Assembly (NCBI GenBank): GCA_965224495.1
Contig: CBDCZI010000016.1
Location: forward strand, 1-44,673
Origin: CBDCZI01 sp965224495
GTDB lineage: Bacteria > Bacteroidota > Bacteroidia > Cytophagales > JAAEPT01
Length of the DNA stretch: 44,673 nucleotides
Direction of reading: 5' to 3'
Both the position numbers and the translations under genes were made by a program. The stretch's first letter is position 1. Each line of letters begins with the position of its first letter. This document shows, one piece after another, positions 18,102-27,988 of this stretch. Under the pieces are notes generated by a model. That model worked only from the letters and a program-made list of their open reading frames with translations, had not been told where the DNA came from and ran no database searches.

Positions 18102-19364
18102 ATGAAAAAATCAATTATTATTTTAGCGTCTTTATTTGCTACTTCTGTAGCTATTCAGGCAAGTCCATTAACAACAAGTGTTACTTGTTCTATAGAAAAT
18201 GTAGAGGAAGCAGTGATGGTAAAAGTGAAAGTAACGAATGGAGTCAACCCTATTTCGGGAGCTACAGTTAGTGTAATAGCTAAAGGCTTAGTGATAGGGT
18301 CGGCAGTTACCAATTCTTTAGGATTAGCGAATGTGTCAGTAGCGAACTACAACGGAACGGCAGTCGATATCAAAGTGAAAGCAGGAGGTTACCAAACAAC
18401 GGTTTTGAAAGGAGCGTTGTTACGCAACTTGGCTTTTTATCCTATGACGGCTAAAAAGTATGTTACAGGAATGCCTTTGGTTAAAACGGTAGCGGCTAAT
18501 AATACAGTAGCTACAATCGAAAAAAAATCTACAGAGAAAATAGAAAAAGCAAAAGCAGAGATAAATAAAGACGTAGCTGCGACAGAGCAAGTCAAAGAAG
18601 CAACGACTGATGTTATCGCAAAAAAAGAGGCTACTATAAAGAAGGCTGAAGAGTTAAAGAAAGAAGCTACTCAATTAAAAGTTGATAATGCGAAGCAAGT
18701 AGCAGAGGCAAAAGCTAAAACTGCAAAGGCGGCTGCAGACTTAAAAGCAGAGAAGGAAAGATTAACGGAGAGTAGAAAAGCGGCAGTTGATGCAAAACAA
18801 CAAGCAGCTAAAGATGTAACAGACGCTAAAGCAGAAGAACAAAAAATAAAAGCGACAGCCAAAGAAAAAGAAGTTAAAGCAAAAGCTGTAGTCGTAGCAG
18901 CTAAAGAAGAAGCTAAAAAAGCTAAAGAAGAAGCTAAGAAAGTGGCAGCTGATGCTAAAGCAACGAAAGCCAAAGCAAAGGCAGACGCATCTCAAGTAAA
19001 AGCTGATGCTAAAAAAGCAAAAGCAGATGCTAAAATAGCTAAGGCGGCAGAAAAGAAAGCTAAAGCAGAGGCTAAGGCAGCAAAGAAGGCAGCAAAAGTA
19101 GTAGCGAAACAAAAGAAAGCAGAAGAAAAATTTAAGTCTAAAATGGACAAATATACTGCACAATTGAATAAGCTAGATACTCAAAAGGACAAGGTGAATA
19201 AAAAGCAAGAAAAGCTAAAAGCTAAAATTGCAGAAGGGAAAGTGTCACCTGTTGATGCGACGTCTCAACAAACAAAAATTGACGAAGCGCTCGTTAAGCT
19301 AAATGAAAAAGTAGCTAAAGTGAATACTGGTATTTCTAAAGCAGAAAAGAAATACAAAAAATAA
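18102..19364 (+). CDS. Exported Lys/Ala-rich coiled-coil protein
   Basis: A 420-residue protein with a signal peptide (residues 1-20, ending SVAIQAS). Residues about 35-110 look like a carboxypeptidase-regulatory-like beta-sandwich (VTNGVNPISGATVSVIAKGL, then LGLANVSVANYNG). From about residue 130 to the end the chain is almost only K, A, E, D, Q and T in heptad-like repeats, for example AKKAKADAKIAKAAEKKAKA, predicting a long alpha-helical coiled coil and a very basic composition. Function unknown; a periplasmic or surface structural role is plausible. The low-complexity segment could mislead homology searches toward histone- or TolA-like proteins. A strong terminator follows. Confidence 0.7.
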   Translation: MKKSIIILASLFATSVAIQASPLTTSVTCSIENVEEAVMVKVKVTNGVNPISGATVSVIAKGLVIGSAVTNSLGLANVSVANYNGTAVDIKVKAGGYQTTVLKGALLRNLAFYPMTAKKYVTGMPLVKTVAANNTVATIEKKSTEKIEKAKAEINKDVAATEQVKEATTDVIAKKEATIKKAEELKKEATQLKVDNAKQVAEAKAKTAKAAADLKAEKERLTESRKAAVDAKQQAAKDVTDAKAEEQKIKATAKEKEVKAKAVVVAAKEEAKKAKEEAKKVAADAKATKAKAKADASQVKADAKKAKADAKIAKAAEKKAKAEAKAAKKAAKVVAKQKKAEEKFKSKMDKYTAQLNKLDTQKDKVNKKQEKLKAKIAEGKVSPVDATSQQTKIDEALVKLNEKVAKVNTGISKAEKKYKK

Positions 19365-19379
19365 GTTATCTTTAATACT

Positions 19380-19417
19380 AAAAAAGCCATTCTAATAATT
19401 ATTAGAATGGCTTTTTT
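19380..19417. terminator. Bidirectional terminator between convergent genes
   Basis: A 17-bp stem with core GCCATTCTAAT / ATTAGAATGGC, a 4-base loop AATT and A/T tracts on both sides. It lies between the exported Lys/Ala-rich gene (+) and the hybrid kinase gene (-), serving both. Confidence 0.92.
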
Positions 19418-19440
19418 TATGTGTAACTAATTGTAGTCCC

Positions 19441-21303
19441 TTAAATTATTGCCTTCATTGCGGTAGTCATCTTTTGGAAAAGCACTTCGGACTCAAATGG
19501 TTTACCTATAAACTCGTCCATGCCTACACCGAAAGCTTCTTTTTTAGAGGCGTCTGTAATATTTGCGGTTAAAGCGATGATCGGTGTCGTCTTGTTAAGC
19601 CCTTCTTGTTTTATTCTTTTTGTTGCTTCTAATCCGTCCATTATAGGCATCTGAATATCCATTAAGATAAGATCAAATTTCATCTCTTGGCAAACCTCAA
19701 AGGCCTTTAATCCATTGGTAGCAGTGACTATTGTAGGGTTTAAGCTGCTTAGTATTTGTTCCGCAACTAATTGATTCATCAGATTGTCCTCTACTAATAA
19801 TATTTTCTTTTTAGAGATATTTGTAGTAGAAGCTATGCTTTTTTCTGTTATGGGTCTGTAGCTTATAGGGTAAGTAAGTAGTAAGGTAAATACAGAACCT
19901 TTGCCAACTGTACTCTTTAAATTGATGTCTCCTTCTAAAGAATAGACCATTTTTTTGACAATAGATAATCCTAAACCCGTACCGTCTATCGTGTTCTCGT
20001 TTAATTGTGTAAATTTTTCAAAGATGAGTTCTTGGTCTTTTTGAAGAATACCTATTCCTGTGTCCTTGATGGTGAAGTCCAAAGTCACTTTTTTATTGTT
20101 TTCTTTGGCTATAGTAACTAAAAAATCAATTTTTCCTTGAGAAGTAAATTTAATGGCGTTACTTAATAAATTGGAAAGAATTTGATTTAAACGTCCATTG
20201 TCTCCAATGATCTCTTGAGGGATGTTGGGGGATATTGAACAATTAAAAACTAAGCCTTTAAGCTCGGCGGTGGTTTTATAAATATTTTGTAAGCTCTCTA
20301 GTGTTTGGTGAATATTAAAAGGGATATTAATAAATTCAAATTTATCATTTTCTATTTTTGACAAGTCTAAAATATCATTAATGAGGTGTAGTAAGCTATC
20401 ACTAGAGTGCTTTAGTGAGTGTAGGTGGTTTTTTTGCTCTTCTTTGGGGTGGCTGTTTATTAAAATATTTGTTAGACCAACTACGGCATTGAGCGGTGTG
20501 CGAAGTTCGTGAGAAACGTTAGATAGAAAGCTATCTTTGATTTTAGAAGCGTTAATAAGGCGTTTTTGTTGTTCGGCAAGTAATTTATTTTTTTCGTTTA
20601 ATTCTTGGTTTCTCGTGTTTAAATCAGTCGTTTTGTCAAATACCAATAATTCTAAGTTATCATTGTATTCATTTAGTTTTTTAGCCCTTTCTGTTTCTAT
20701 ATCCATCAGACGATTGGTGAGGTTAAGGTTTAAGACAACACCTAAGGAACCAGCTAAAATGGCAAATAAATAATCAATTAAAATAACGTGTATTTCAGAA
20801 GGAATTAATTCTTCGTTTTTTGTTAGAATGATGAATAAATAATAAATGGTTAATAAAATCAAGGAAACGGCAGCGTACACGTACAATTGCCAATTTCTGA
20901 AACTAACAAAACCAATAAAAACAAAGCCTAATATCAACGTAAGGACAATGTCACTCATCTGGTAGATAATCATGTCCGAAGTAGGAGCAAGTAAGCCTTC
21001 AAGTAGATCGGTACTTTCAAAAATCATCAACCCTGTAATTGAGAGTGTACTGGCAGCCATGTACCTTACTTTCCTAATGAGATGGGTAGATATAAGAAAG
21101 GTGATGGAAACGAGTATGTTTGCCCAAATAAGCCCTATTGTTCCGTGGATAAAGAAATTTAGACTAGTGAAAAAAAATAAAATAATTGTCCCAAAATTTG
21201 CCAAAAGTAAAATTCGAGCTTTCTCTGTAATTACCGAAGGAAGGTCTATGTAGCCTTCTAAATAGTAATTTGTTAATTGAGTTATTCTTGATGATAAATT
21301 CAA
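19441..21303 (-). CDS. Hybrid histidine kinase with receiver domain
   Basis: A 620-residue kinase. About six or seven membrane helices span residues 28-205, a coiled coil covers about 205-255, then HisKA (SHELRTPLNAVVGL, phosphorylated His 265), HATPase (NLLSNAIKF N-box, DTGIGI, GTGLGLSI) to about 480, and a C-terminal receiver (KKILLVEDN start; LMDIQMPIMDG with phospho-acceptor Asp 549; LTAN; KPF). There is no DNA-binding domain, so output goes to another protein. The gene starts nine bases after the uvrB stop and is probably cotranscribed with it. Confidence 0.92.
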   Translation of the reverse strand: MNLSSRITQLTNYYLEGYIDLPSVITEKARILLLANFGTIILFFFTSLNFFIHGTIGLIWANILVSITFLISTHLIRKVRYMAASTLSITGLMIFESTDLLEGLLAPTSDMIIYQMSDIVLTLILGFVFIGFVSFRNWQLYVYAAVSLILLTIYYLFIILTKNEELIPSEIHVILIDYLFAILAGSLGVVLNLNLTNRLMDIETERAKKLNEYNDNLELLVFDKTTDLNTRNQELNEKNKLLAEQQKRLINASKIKDSFLSNVSHELRTPLNAVVGLTNILINSHPKEEQKNHLHSLKHSSDSLLHLINDILDLSKIENDKFEFINIPFNIHQTLESLQNIYKTTAELKGLVFNCSISPNIPQEIIGDNGRLNQILSNLLSNAIKFTSQGKIDFLVTIAKENNKKVTLDFTIKDTGIGILQKDQELIFEKFTQLNENTIDGTGLGLSIVKKMVYSLEGDINLKSTVGKGSVFTLLLTYPISYRPITEKSIASTTNISKKKILLVEDNLMNQLVAEQILSSLNPTIVTATNGLKAFEVCQEMKFDLILMDIQMPIMDGLEATKRIKQEGLNKTTPIIALTANITDASKKEAFGVGMDEFIGKPFESEVLFQKMTTAMKAII

Positions 21304-21312
21304 AATAGTGTG

Positions 21313-23319
21313 TTATTTTCTGTTTCCTAATTTTTCTTTTAGTGCAAACATTTTATCTCGTAAATTTGCGGCCTCTACAAAGTTAAGGTCTTTTGCTGCT
21401 TTTTCCATAGCTACCTTAGTTTTGTTTATCGCCTCCTCTATTTGATTATCAGAAACATACGTTTCTTTATCTTCAGCAGCAAGGCTCACGGTATCTTGTG
21501 GTGCATAAGCGGCTGTAGCTACGGTTGTTTGTTCCATTATTTCGTCAATAGATTTTTTGACAGTAGTAGGAGTAATACCGTGTTTTGTATTGTGCTCTTC
21601 TTGTAATGCTCTTCTTCGGTGCGTCTCTTCTATGGCTGTTTGCATCGAACCAGTCATCTTATCGGCATACATAATTACTCGTCCGTCACTGTTTCTTGCT
21701 GCTCTACCTATGGTTTGTATCAATGAACGGTGGTTTCTTAAAAAACCTTCTTTGTCAGCATCAAAAATACAGACTAAGGAAACCTCTGGTAAATCCAGCC
21801 CCTCTCTTAGTAAATTAACACCAATTAAAACATCAAACTCACCTAATCTCAATGAACGTAATATTTCAACTCGTTCCATTGTTTTAATTTCAGAATGAAT
21901 ATATTTCGCCTTGATATTTAGGTCATCTAAGTATTTACTCAACTCCTCTGCCATGCGTTTGGTCAAGGTTGTTGCTAATATACGATCTCCCTTGGCTATC
22001 GTTTTGTCAATTTCATCAAGGAAATCATCAATCTGATTTTCACTCGGGCGGACATCTATTTTAGGGTCTAATAACCCCGTTGGACGGATGATTTGTTCGA
22101 TGATAACTCCTTCGCTTTTCTCTAATTCATAGTCCGCAGGTGTTGCTGAAATATAAACACTTTGAGGAATGATTTCTTCGAATTCGGCAAAGGTTAAGGG
22201 GCGGTTGTCTATGGCTGAAGGTAAGCGAAAGCCATATTCTACCAAGTTTACTTTTCGAGAACGGTCACCTCCCCACATCGCTCGGATTTGTGGTAGAGTG
22301 ACGTGACTTTCATCAACAACCAATAAAAAGTCATCAGGAAAATAATCTAACAAACAAAAGGGGCGAGCGCCTGGTTTACGACCGTCAAAATAACGAGAGT
22401 AATTTTCAATTCCACTGCAATAACCCAACTCACGCATCATTTCTAAATCATATTCTGTACGCTCTAGTATTCTTTTTGATTCTGCAAATTTCCCTTCTCT
22501 TTCAAGCATAATGACATGTTTTACTAAGTCATCTTGAATTTTAGCCATTGATTGGTGTAACAAATCTTTACCTGTTACAAAAAGGTTTGCGGGGAAAATA
22601 GTAATAGCCGTTTCTGCTGATATCTTTTTTCCTGTATGAGGGTCAAAGCGATGAATGTCTTCTATCTCATCTCCCCAAAAAAACAAACGGTAAGCAAAAT
22701 CGGCATAAGCGGGATAAATTTCTACCGTATCTCCTTTGACTCTAAAACTCCCTCGTTCTAACGCAAAATCTGAACGGTTGTAATGAATATCAACGAAAGA
22801 AAGAAGTAGTTTATTACGACTGATTTCATCGCCAGATTTGATAGGGACTACATTACGAGCAAACTCTTCGGGGTTTCCCATACCGTAAATACAGGAAACT
22901 GAAGCTACTATAATGACATCTTTTCGACCAGACATTAGGGCTGAAGTTGCTCTTAGACGTAACTTTTCAATTTCGTCATTAATCTGTAAATCTTTTTCTA
23001 TATAGACTCCCGAACTTGGTAAGTAAGCTTCTGGTTGGTAGTAATCGTAATAAGAAACAAAATATTCTACTGCATTGTCGGGAAAAAACTGTTTGAACTC
23101 ACCATAGAGTTGAGCTGCTAACGTTTTGTTGTGACTTAATATGATTGTAGGTTTGTTTGTTTGTTCGATAACATTGGCAACAGTAAAGGTTTTCCCGCTA
23201 CCAGTAACTCCTAAGAGTGTTTGGTAAGGCTCGTTTTTATTTACTCCTTTAACTAATTTCTCAATCGCTTGGGGTTGGTCTCCCGTAGGTTTGAATTCTG
23301 AATGTAGTTTAAAGTCCAT
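21313..23319 (-). CDS. uvrB: UvrABC system protein B
   Basis: A 668-residue UvrB, the damage-verifying helicase of nucleotide excision repair. Walker A is LGVTGSGKTF (about 36-45), the beta-hairpin region is YYDYYQPEAYLP (about 91-102), DEXH box is VVDESH, and the C-terminal UVR motif (AMEKAAKDLNFVEAANLRD) binds UvrC. Full length. It lies within a minus-strand block between a membrane protein and the hybrid kinase gene; no own promoter was recognised in the 55 bases upstream. Confidence 0.97.
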   Translation of the reverse strand: MDFKLHSEFKPTGDQPQAIEKLVKGVNKNEPYQTLLGVTGSGKTFTVANVIEQTNKPTIILSHNKTLAAQLYGEFKQFFPDNAVEYFVSYYDYYQPEAYLPSSGVYIEKDLQINDEIEKLRLRATSALMSGRKDVIIVASVSCIYGMGNPEEFARNVVPIKSGDEISRNKLLLSFVDIHYNRSDFALERGSFRVKGDTVEIYPAYADFAYRLFFWGDEIEDIHRFDPHTGKKISAETAITIFPANLFVTGKDLLHQSMAKIQDDLVKHVIMLEREGKFAESKRILERTEYDLEMMRELGYCSGIENYSRYFDGRKPGARPFCLLDYFPDDFLLVVDESHVTLPQIRAMWGGDRSRKVNLVEYGFRLPSAIDNRPLTFAEFEEIIPQSVYISATPADYELEKSEGVIIEQIIRPTGLLDPKIDVRPSENQIDDFLDEIDKTIAKGDRILATTLTKRMAEELSKYLDDLNIKAKYIHSEIKTMERVEILRSLRLGEFDVLIGVNLLREGLDLPEVSLVCIFDADKEGFLRNHRSLIQTIGRAARNSDGRVIMYADKMTGSMQTAIEETHRRRALQEEHNTKHGITPTTVKKSIDEIMEQTTVATAAYAPQDTVSLAAEDKETYVSDNQIEEAINKTKVAMEKAAKDLNFVEAANLRDKMFALKEKLGNRK

Positions 23320-23374
23320 ACTGCTAAAAGCGAATGATTGAAAATGAAATGAATGAACAGAGTTTGAAGATGGT

Positions 23375-24067
23375 TTATTTTTGAACCATTAAATCTTCCA
23401 TACCTAAACCTGTAAGTTTTTTGATGTTGTGGAATAAAAACCATAAAATACCACCCATCATAACCATAGAAGGTAACGCGATGACAGGAAAGCTCCATCC
23501 GTTCATTTCTCCTAATTCAGCTGTAAATTCGGCAGTTCCGGGTTCACTGACTAAGAAGTATTTTGCTAAAGCGTAATTAAGAATAGCTGAAAACACAAAG
23601 GTCAATACCAGTAAATAAGAAACTTGTTTTACTTTTTTATAGAAAGGAGCTCTGTTGTTATTTTCATCTAATGCGGTGTGTAGTTTGTCTATTTGGAACA
23701 GATTGTCATTTAATAACATGGTTTGTACCAAAGGTTTTTTTGTGAAATTAGAAACTAATACAATCGCACCGATTAATAAAGGAACACCCGCTTCTTTGTA
23801 AGCAATGTATTCGGCAGGAAACTTCATAATACCTAAAACACCCGTCAAAAGCACACTGACTAAACCAATGATAGACATTGTATTGACTTTTCTTTCTTTA
23901 TAAAAATCGTAAAGACCGTAACCAATAGGGAAGGCTAAGGCTACTAATAGAGCATTGGTAGGACCTAAACGCTCCTCACTACTCATTTTTATTAAAATAA
24001 GTGTGGGTAAAACAATGTTAAATACAATGTTGTATAAAGGATTTTCTTTTTTTTTGGATGTCGTCAT
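23375..24067 (-). CDS. VC0807-like integral membrane protein
   Basis: A 230-residue protein with about five or six membrane helices. The start (NPLYNIVFNIVLPTLILIK) and the motif ALAFPIGYGLYDFYKERK resemble VC0807-family / septation-protein-A-like membrane proteins; the function is unknown. A TAAATTTG -7 match on the minus strand at 24085-24092, overlapping the end of the S41 peptidase gene, may give it its own promoter 17 bases from the ATG. Family assignment is from memory of the motifs. Confidence 0.6.
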   Translation of the reverse strand: MTTSKKKENPLYNIVFNIVLPTLILIKMSSEERLGPTNALLVALAFPIGYGLYDFYKERKVNTMSIIGLVSVLLTGVLGIMKFPAEYIAYKEAGVPLLIGAIVLVSNFTKKPLVQTMLLNDNLFQIDKLHTALDENNNRAPFYKKVKQVSYLLVLTFVFSAILNYALAKYFLVSEPGTAEFTAELGEMNGWSFPVIALPSMVMMGGILWFLFHNIKKLTGLGMEDLMVQK

Positions 24068-24089
24068 TTTGATACTTTAAAAGCCAAAT

Positions 24090-25529
24090 TTATTTAGCCT
24101 GGATGGAGCGTTGTATTCCTTCAAGGATATTTAATAGACAAATATCGTTGTATTTTAGCTCTGTTAAAAGGTCATTGCCACAATAAATAGCAGGAAGTAT
24201 GCCAGAGGTTGTAGGGAATGTTTTTTTTGTTTTGTACACGCCCTTCATTAATGGTAAGTGAAGATTAAAACCACTATTTTTTAATGGAATGGTAAGTGTT
24301 TTTCCTGCGTTACTTTTTACACCATTTCCTCCCGTCTCTTCTCCGTAAAAGGCAGTGTTTGGTCTGTGTGTGAGTAGCTGTACAGCATGCGAAGCTGACG
24401 AATACGTTCCTCCGTCCATTAATACATAAAGGATTCCTTTAAATTTTTTCTTTTTAGGAAAATAATAATGTTGTGCAAATTTTTCATTCCAAATTAAGGT
24501 GTCTCCTTTTTGTGTAGTTTTTCTTTTTAATTTTCGTTGTTGTTTTTTTGAGAGTAGTTCCACTGAGTTTACCAACTGAGGATTGATGGAAATAGTTTCA
24601 TAGAGTTGAAATTCTTTGTGCATAAGGTATTTCATTAGTTGAGCCATTAATTTAACACTTCCTCCTTGGTTGTTTCGTAAGTCTAAAATCAGGTGGTTAA
24701 TTCCTTGCTTTTTGACTTGTTTGAAATGCTTTTTTAACCATCTATTCCACCTAATGCCTGTTTTATCTATTTCAACAGTACTAAATGAAGGTGTTTTTAG
24801 ATAAGCACGATTTTTCACTTGGTCGATTTCAAAATAGAATGTTTTCTTTTTGGCTTGTTGTTTTTCCATAAAAGAGGTGACTTTAATGCCTTGTATTGTT
24901 TGTTCTGTCTGTTTTCCGTGTTTGTTTTTAGCGATACTTGTTATCGTGTAGGTGGTAGAAAAACCATATTTACGAGCGTAAAGTAACGCGAAGTTTTCTT
25001 CTAATAGTTTTATCTTTCGACTACTACAATAACCATCTGTTGGTAAGAGAGGAAGTAATTCGTAGATCAGGTCTGTTGTAGCTACGCCATTGATTGATGT
25101 GATAATATCCCATTTGGCTAAAGAGGATTTTCCGTAATTAGCTTGAACAAACAGTTTGTAATCAAAAATAAGGAAAGTAAAAGGCAAGAGATGTCCTTGA
25201 TTTATTTCAAAGTCATTCATTGTTGCATTGGCACTTAAAAACAAGTGTCCATCTCTGACCTGATTGGTTAGTTCTGTTAACTCGTTGTAAAATTGGTAAC
25301 TATTCAACGAATCTGGAAGGTTGTGAATGTATTGACTGAACTTTTGGTTTAAGTTTTCTTTTGAAATGTAATCGTAGGGTGCGGGGTGGTAATTTGTTAA
25401 ATTGTTTTGCAATTGCTTTACGTCTTCAATACATTGACTACGGTAAAAGTACACTTGACTAAATGGTTGGTGTTGACCAAATAAAGAAGAGAAGCCTACG
25501 AGTAAAAAAGCAAAGAATAATTTTGTCAT
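24090..25529 (-). CDS. Exported S41 family peptidase
   Basis: A 479-residue protein with a signal peptide (residues 1-18). A helical and PDZ-like N-terminal half (to about residue 230) precedes an S41/tail-specific protease domain with LILDLRNNQGGSVKLMAQL (about 282-300) and LMDGGTYSSASHAVQLL (about 370-386), where the serine after GGTYS is the expected nucleophile. Then GEETGGNG and the usual late strand. Acts in the periplasm or at the outer membrane. The lysine-rich middle stretch is a lineage feature. Substrate unknown. Confidence 0.85.
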   Translation of the reverse strand: MTKLFFAFLLVGFSSLFGQHQPFSQVYFYRSQCIEDVKQLQNNLTNYHPAPYDYISKENLNQKFSQYIHNLPDSLNSYQFYNELTELTNQVRDGHLFLSANATMNDFEINQGHLLPFTFLIFDYKLFVQANYGKSSLAKWDIITSINGVATTDLIYELLPLLPTDGYCSSRKIKLLEENFALLYARKYGFSTTYTITSIAKNKHGKQTEQTIQGIKVTSFMEKQQAKKKTFYFEIDQVKNRAYLKTPSFSTVEIDKTGIRWNRWLKKHFKQVKKQGINHLILDLRNNQGGSVKLMAQLMKYLMHKEFQLYETISINPQLVNSVELLSKKQQRKLKRKTTQKGDTLIWNEKFAQHYYFPKKKKFKGILYVLMDGGTYSSASHAVQLLTHRPNTAFYGEETGGNGVKSNAGKTLTIPLKNSGFNLHLPLMKGVYKTKKTFPTTSGILPAIYCGNDLLTELKYNDICLLNILEGIQRSIQAK

Positions 25530-25558
25530 ACGACAAGTTACATTAAAATAAGGGCATA

Positions 25559-25587
25559 AAAAAAGGGAACATTAAGTTCCCTTTTTT
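25559..25587 (-). terminator. Terminator after the GH18-OmpA gene
   Basis: Stem GGGAAC / GTTCCC extended by six A-T pairs, loop ATTAA, with A/T tracts at both sides; 16 bases after the GH18-OmpA stop on the minus strand and upstream of the S41 peptidase gene, which therefore needs its own promoter. Confidence 0.85.
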
Positions 25588-25603
25588 CTGTTTTGTATTG
25601 TTA

Positions 25604-27778
25604 TTATTTTGTTACGTAATGGATAGAAACTCTTCTGTTATGGGCTAAGTTCGACCCGTAGTTTGTCGTTTCACCTTTTGCTTTAGCGATATTTATCATA
25701 TCGTTTGCATTGATGTTTATTTTATTAACACCAGCATAAAAATCAACCATTTCAACTAAGAAAGACTGAACAGCATACGTACGCTTTTGAGCAAGTACTA
25801 AGTTAGCCTTAGCATCACCGTCTGTACTTGAATGACCTGTCAATGTAATAGGGATTTTGTTAGCTACAATAAACTTAGCTGTTGCTCTTACGTTTTGTTT
25901 CGCTGCCGCAGAAAGTTTTGCTGAGTTTACAGCAAATAAAATATCTAAATCACCAGCGTCAAACAGGTGATCTCCGTTTCTTAGTTCGTGTTTAGCGTTT
26001 ATTTTGTCTAAACTTACTGCATCTGTTTCATTGTCGTTTTCATCTCCGTCAACGTTTAAGTCAGTAATAGTTGACTCTTCTTCAGTAATATCCTTAACAG
26101 CATCTTTAACTGCTTCTGGTTGTGTTACAACTTCTTCTTGTACTTTCTCGACCTTGTCACCATCTAAAACATATTCTTTCACTTCTTCTTTCTGAGCATC
26201 ATTAACAGTGGCATCAACAGCATCTGCCGCCTTTTCAACTTCTGATTTGATAGGTGTAGTGTCTGGTGCTTTGATTTCAACAGGTGCTTGAGGTTTTTCA
26301 ATAGCCTCTTTTGCATCTTCTATTCCTTTTTCTACCTCTTCTTGTGTTTTTTCAACTTCTCCGTGTCCTGCTGCAGGTTGTTCGTCTTGTGAGTAACCTT
26401 CTTGTTTACTCTCGATTTGAGCATCCCTTCGGTGGTAGCTTTCAATTAATTCTTCCGTATCTCTTAATTCAATAGGATTTCCGTAAGCAGAGTAGTCACC
26501 TGTTTGTTCGTAGTTTTCAAAAACTTCGTTGATTACATCAATAAGGGGAGTTCCTCCAATTTTACCCGAGCCAATTGGCTTTTCAATAATGTCTTGACTG
26601 ATTTCCCAAATCAAACAACCCGCAGCATTTTGTTGACAGATAAAAGCTGCTTTGTATTGAACAGAAACCAAATCATCATACCCTACAAAAGAATTGTCTT
26701 TTTTACCTAACATATAAGGTACTTTCATATCCTCATCCCACATGACGTTGTATTCTTTGTATTTCTCAATAATCTCGAAATAAGCGGGTGAACCTTCGTG
26801 TAAAGGGAAATTATCTATATCAACGGCTCCATCGTGTGGGGCATATAAAGCAGCACCGCCTTTCATTCCTTTTATTGAACGACCGTAAAAACCAATACCT
26901 AAAATTATTTTCTCCGCAGGTACACCATATACTTCTGTTAACAACAAGAAACCATCAGCTTGATTGACACCAAAATCTCCGTGTCCTTCTGCTGGAGGGT
27001 ATAGTGGTGATTGAGGAATCGCTTCTTCTTTGTACCAAGCACCATAAAAATCATAACCAAATAAGTTAATGTAATCTAAAACTTCTGAAGTATGTTCCCA
27101 ATCAATTTGTTGTGCCAAATAAGGTACAGAGTGAAAAGCTGCTGTTAAAAGCATTTTTTGTCCCACTTCTTTTTCGTAAACATCTAAACTGTCACGAATA
27201 ACATCAAACATTAAGTTTAAGTTTTCTTTATCTTCAGGACCGCCGATACAACCGTTTCCTGGAGAAGCTCCTGGAAATTCCCAATCGATATCTATACCGT
27301 CAAAATCGTATTTTCTACAAACCTCTACGCAAGACTCAGCAAAACGCGCTCTTTTTACTGGGTCAGCAGCAACAATAGGGAAATTTGTAGAAAGTGTCCA
27401 ACCTCCTAACGAAACCATTACTTTTGCACCACTTTTATGAGCCAAACCAACTAAGTTGCTGTTAGGTATGTAAACAGGGTCTTCTTCGTCGGTTGTTAAA
27501 GACCAATCTATTTCACCTGCCAAAATTTTATTATCACCCCAAGGATCGACTAAATAAATGTTTCCATTTTCGTCTAATCCCATAAAAGCATACTCAATAA
27601 TAGTGTATTTACTAAAATCAAGGTTTTTTTGATGAAACATCCCGCCTCTTTTGTACTGTTGCCAGTTGGGGTAATACCCTACAATTTCTTTTCGTTCGCT
27701 CTTTTCTTGTGCGTAAGACGCTGTAAAGAGTGTTAATAGAGCCAATGCTCCAATGATTTTTCTAAAGTTAACAGACAT
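25604..27778 (-). CDS. GH18 chitinase-like enzyme fused to an OmpA-type domain
   Basis: A 724-residue exported protein. Signal peptide 1-23; GH18 TIM barrel about 30-400 with the complete catalytic motif DGIDIDWE (residues 160-167; Glu167 the expected acid) and SLGGW; an acidic linker about 430-600 rich in E, K, V and A; and a C-terminal OmpA domain about 610-724 (LTGHSSTDGDAKANLVLAQK, ending NRRVSIHYV). The intact active site predicts hydrolysis of a beta-1,4 GlcNAc polymer such as chitin or a related glycan, and the OmpA domain should tether it to peptidoglycan. Whether the barrel faces the periplasm or the outside is not visible. Strong terminator downstream. Confidence 0.9.
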   Translation of the reverse strand: MSVNFRKIIGALALLTLFTASYAQEKSERKEIVGYYPNWQQYKRGGMFHQKNLDFSKYTIIEYAFMGLDENGNIYLVDPWGDNKILAGEIDWSLTTDEEDPVYIPNSNLVGLAHKSGAKVMVSLGGWTLSTNFPIVAADPVKRARFAESCVEVCRKYDFDGIDIDWEFPGASPGNGCIGGPEDKENLNLMFDVIRDSLDVYEKEVGQKMLLTAAFHSVPYLAQQIDWEHTSEVLDYINLFGYDFYGAWYKEEAIPQSPLYPPAEGHGDFGVNQADGFLLLTEVYGVPAEKIILGIGFYGRSIKGMKGGAALYAPHDGAVDIDNFPLHEGSPAYFEIIEKYKEYNVMWDEDMKVPYMLGKKDNSFVGYDDLVSVQYKAAFICQQNAAGCLIWEISQDIIEKPIGSGKIGGTPLIDVINEVFENYEQTGDYSAYGNPIELRDTEELIESYHRRDAQIESKQEGYSQDEQPAAGHGEVEKTQEEVEKGIEDAKEAIEKPQAPVEIKAPDTTPIKSEVEKAADAVDATVNDAQKEEVKEYVLDGDKVEKVQEEVVTQPEAVKDAVKDITEEESTITDLNVDGDENDNETDAVSLDKINAKHELRNGDHLFDAGDLDILFAVNSAKLSAAAKQNVRATAKFIVANKIPITLTGHSSTDGDAKANLVLAQKRTYAVQSFLVEMVDFYAGVNKININANDMINIAKAKGETTNYGSNLAHNRRVSIHYVTK

Positions 27779-27976
27779 ATTTGACTATTTCATTCTAATG
27801 ATACCTTAAAAATAAGAGGAAAAAAGGACTATTGAAAGAAAAATCTATGTTGTTATGTAAAAATGCTCTTTTTATTCGTTTTGACGATAATGCTGAAAAC
27901 CGAACATCTCAGTAAAAAAACTTAATTATTCTTATAAAATATGAGATAACTCATTCGTTAAGCAACAAGGAAATTT

Positions 27977-27984
27977 TATCTTTG
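27977..27984 (+). promoter_or_regulatory. -7 promoter box of hemE
   Basis: TATCTTTG matches TAnnTTTG exactly and ends four bases before the hemE ATG, so transcription should start at or next to the start codon. The 210-base gap before hemE shows nothing else. Confidence 0.7.
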
Positions 27985-27988
27985 TAGT

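Noticed and set aside
18671..19163. Two long minus-strand frames opposite the Lys/Ala-rich gene.
   Set aside because: They are the phe/ser/leu- or phe/cys-rich mirror of a low-complexity repeat and have no independent support.
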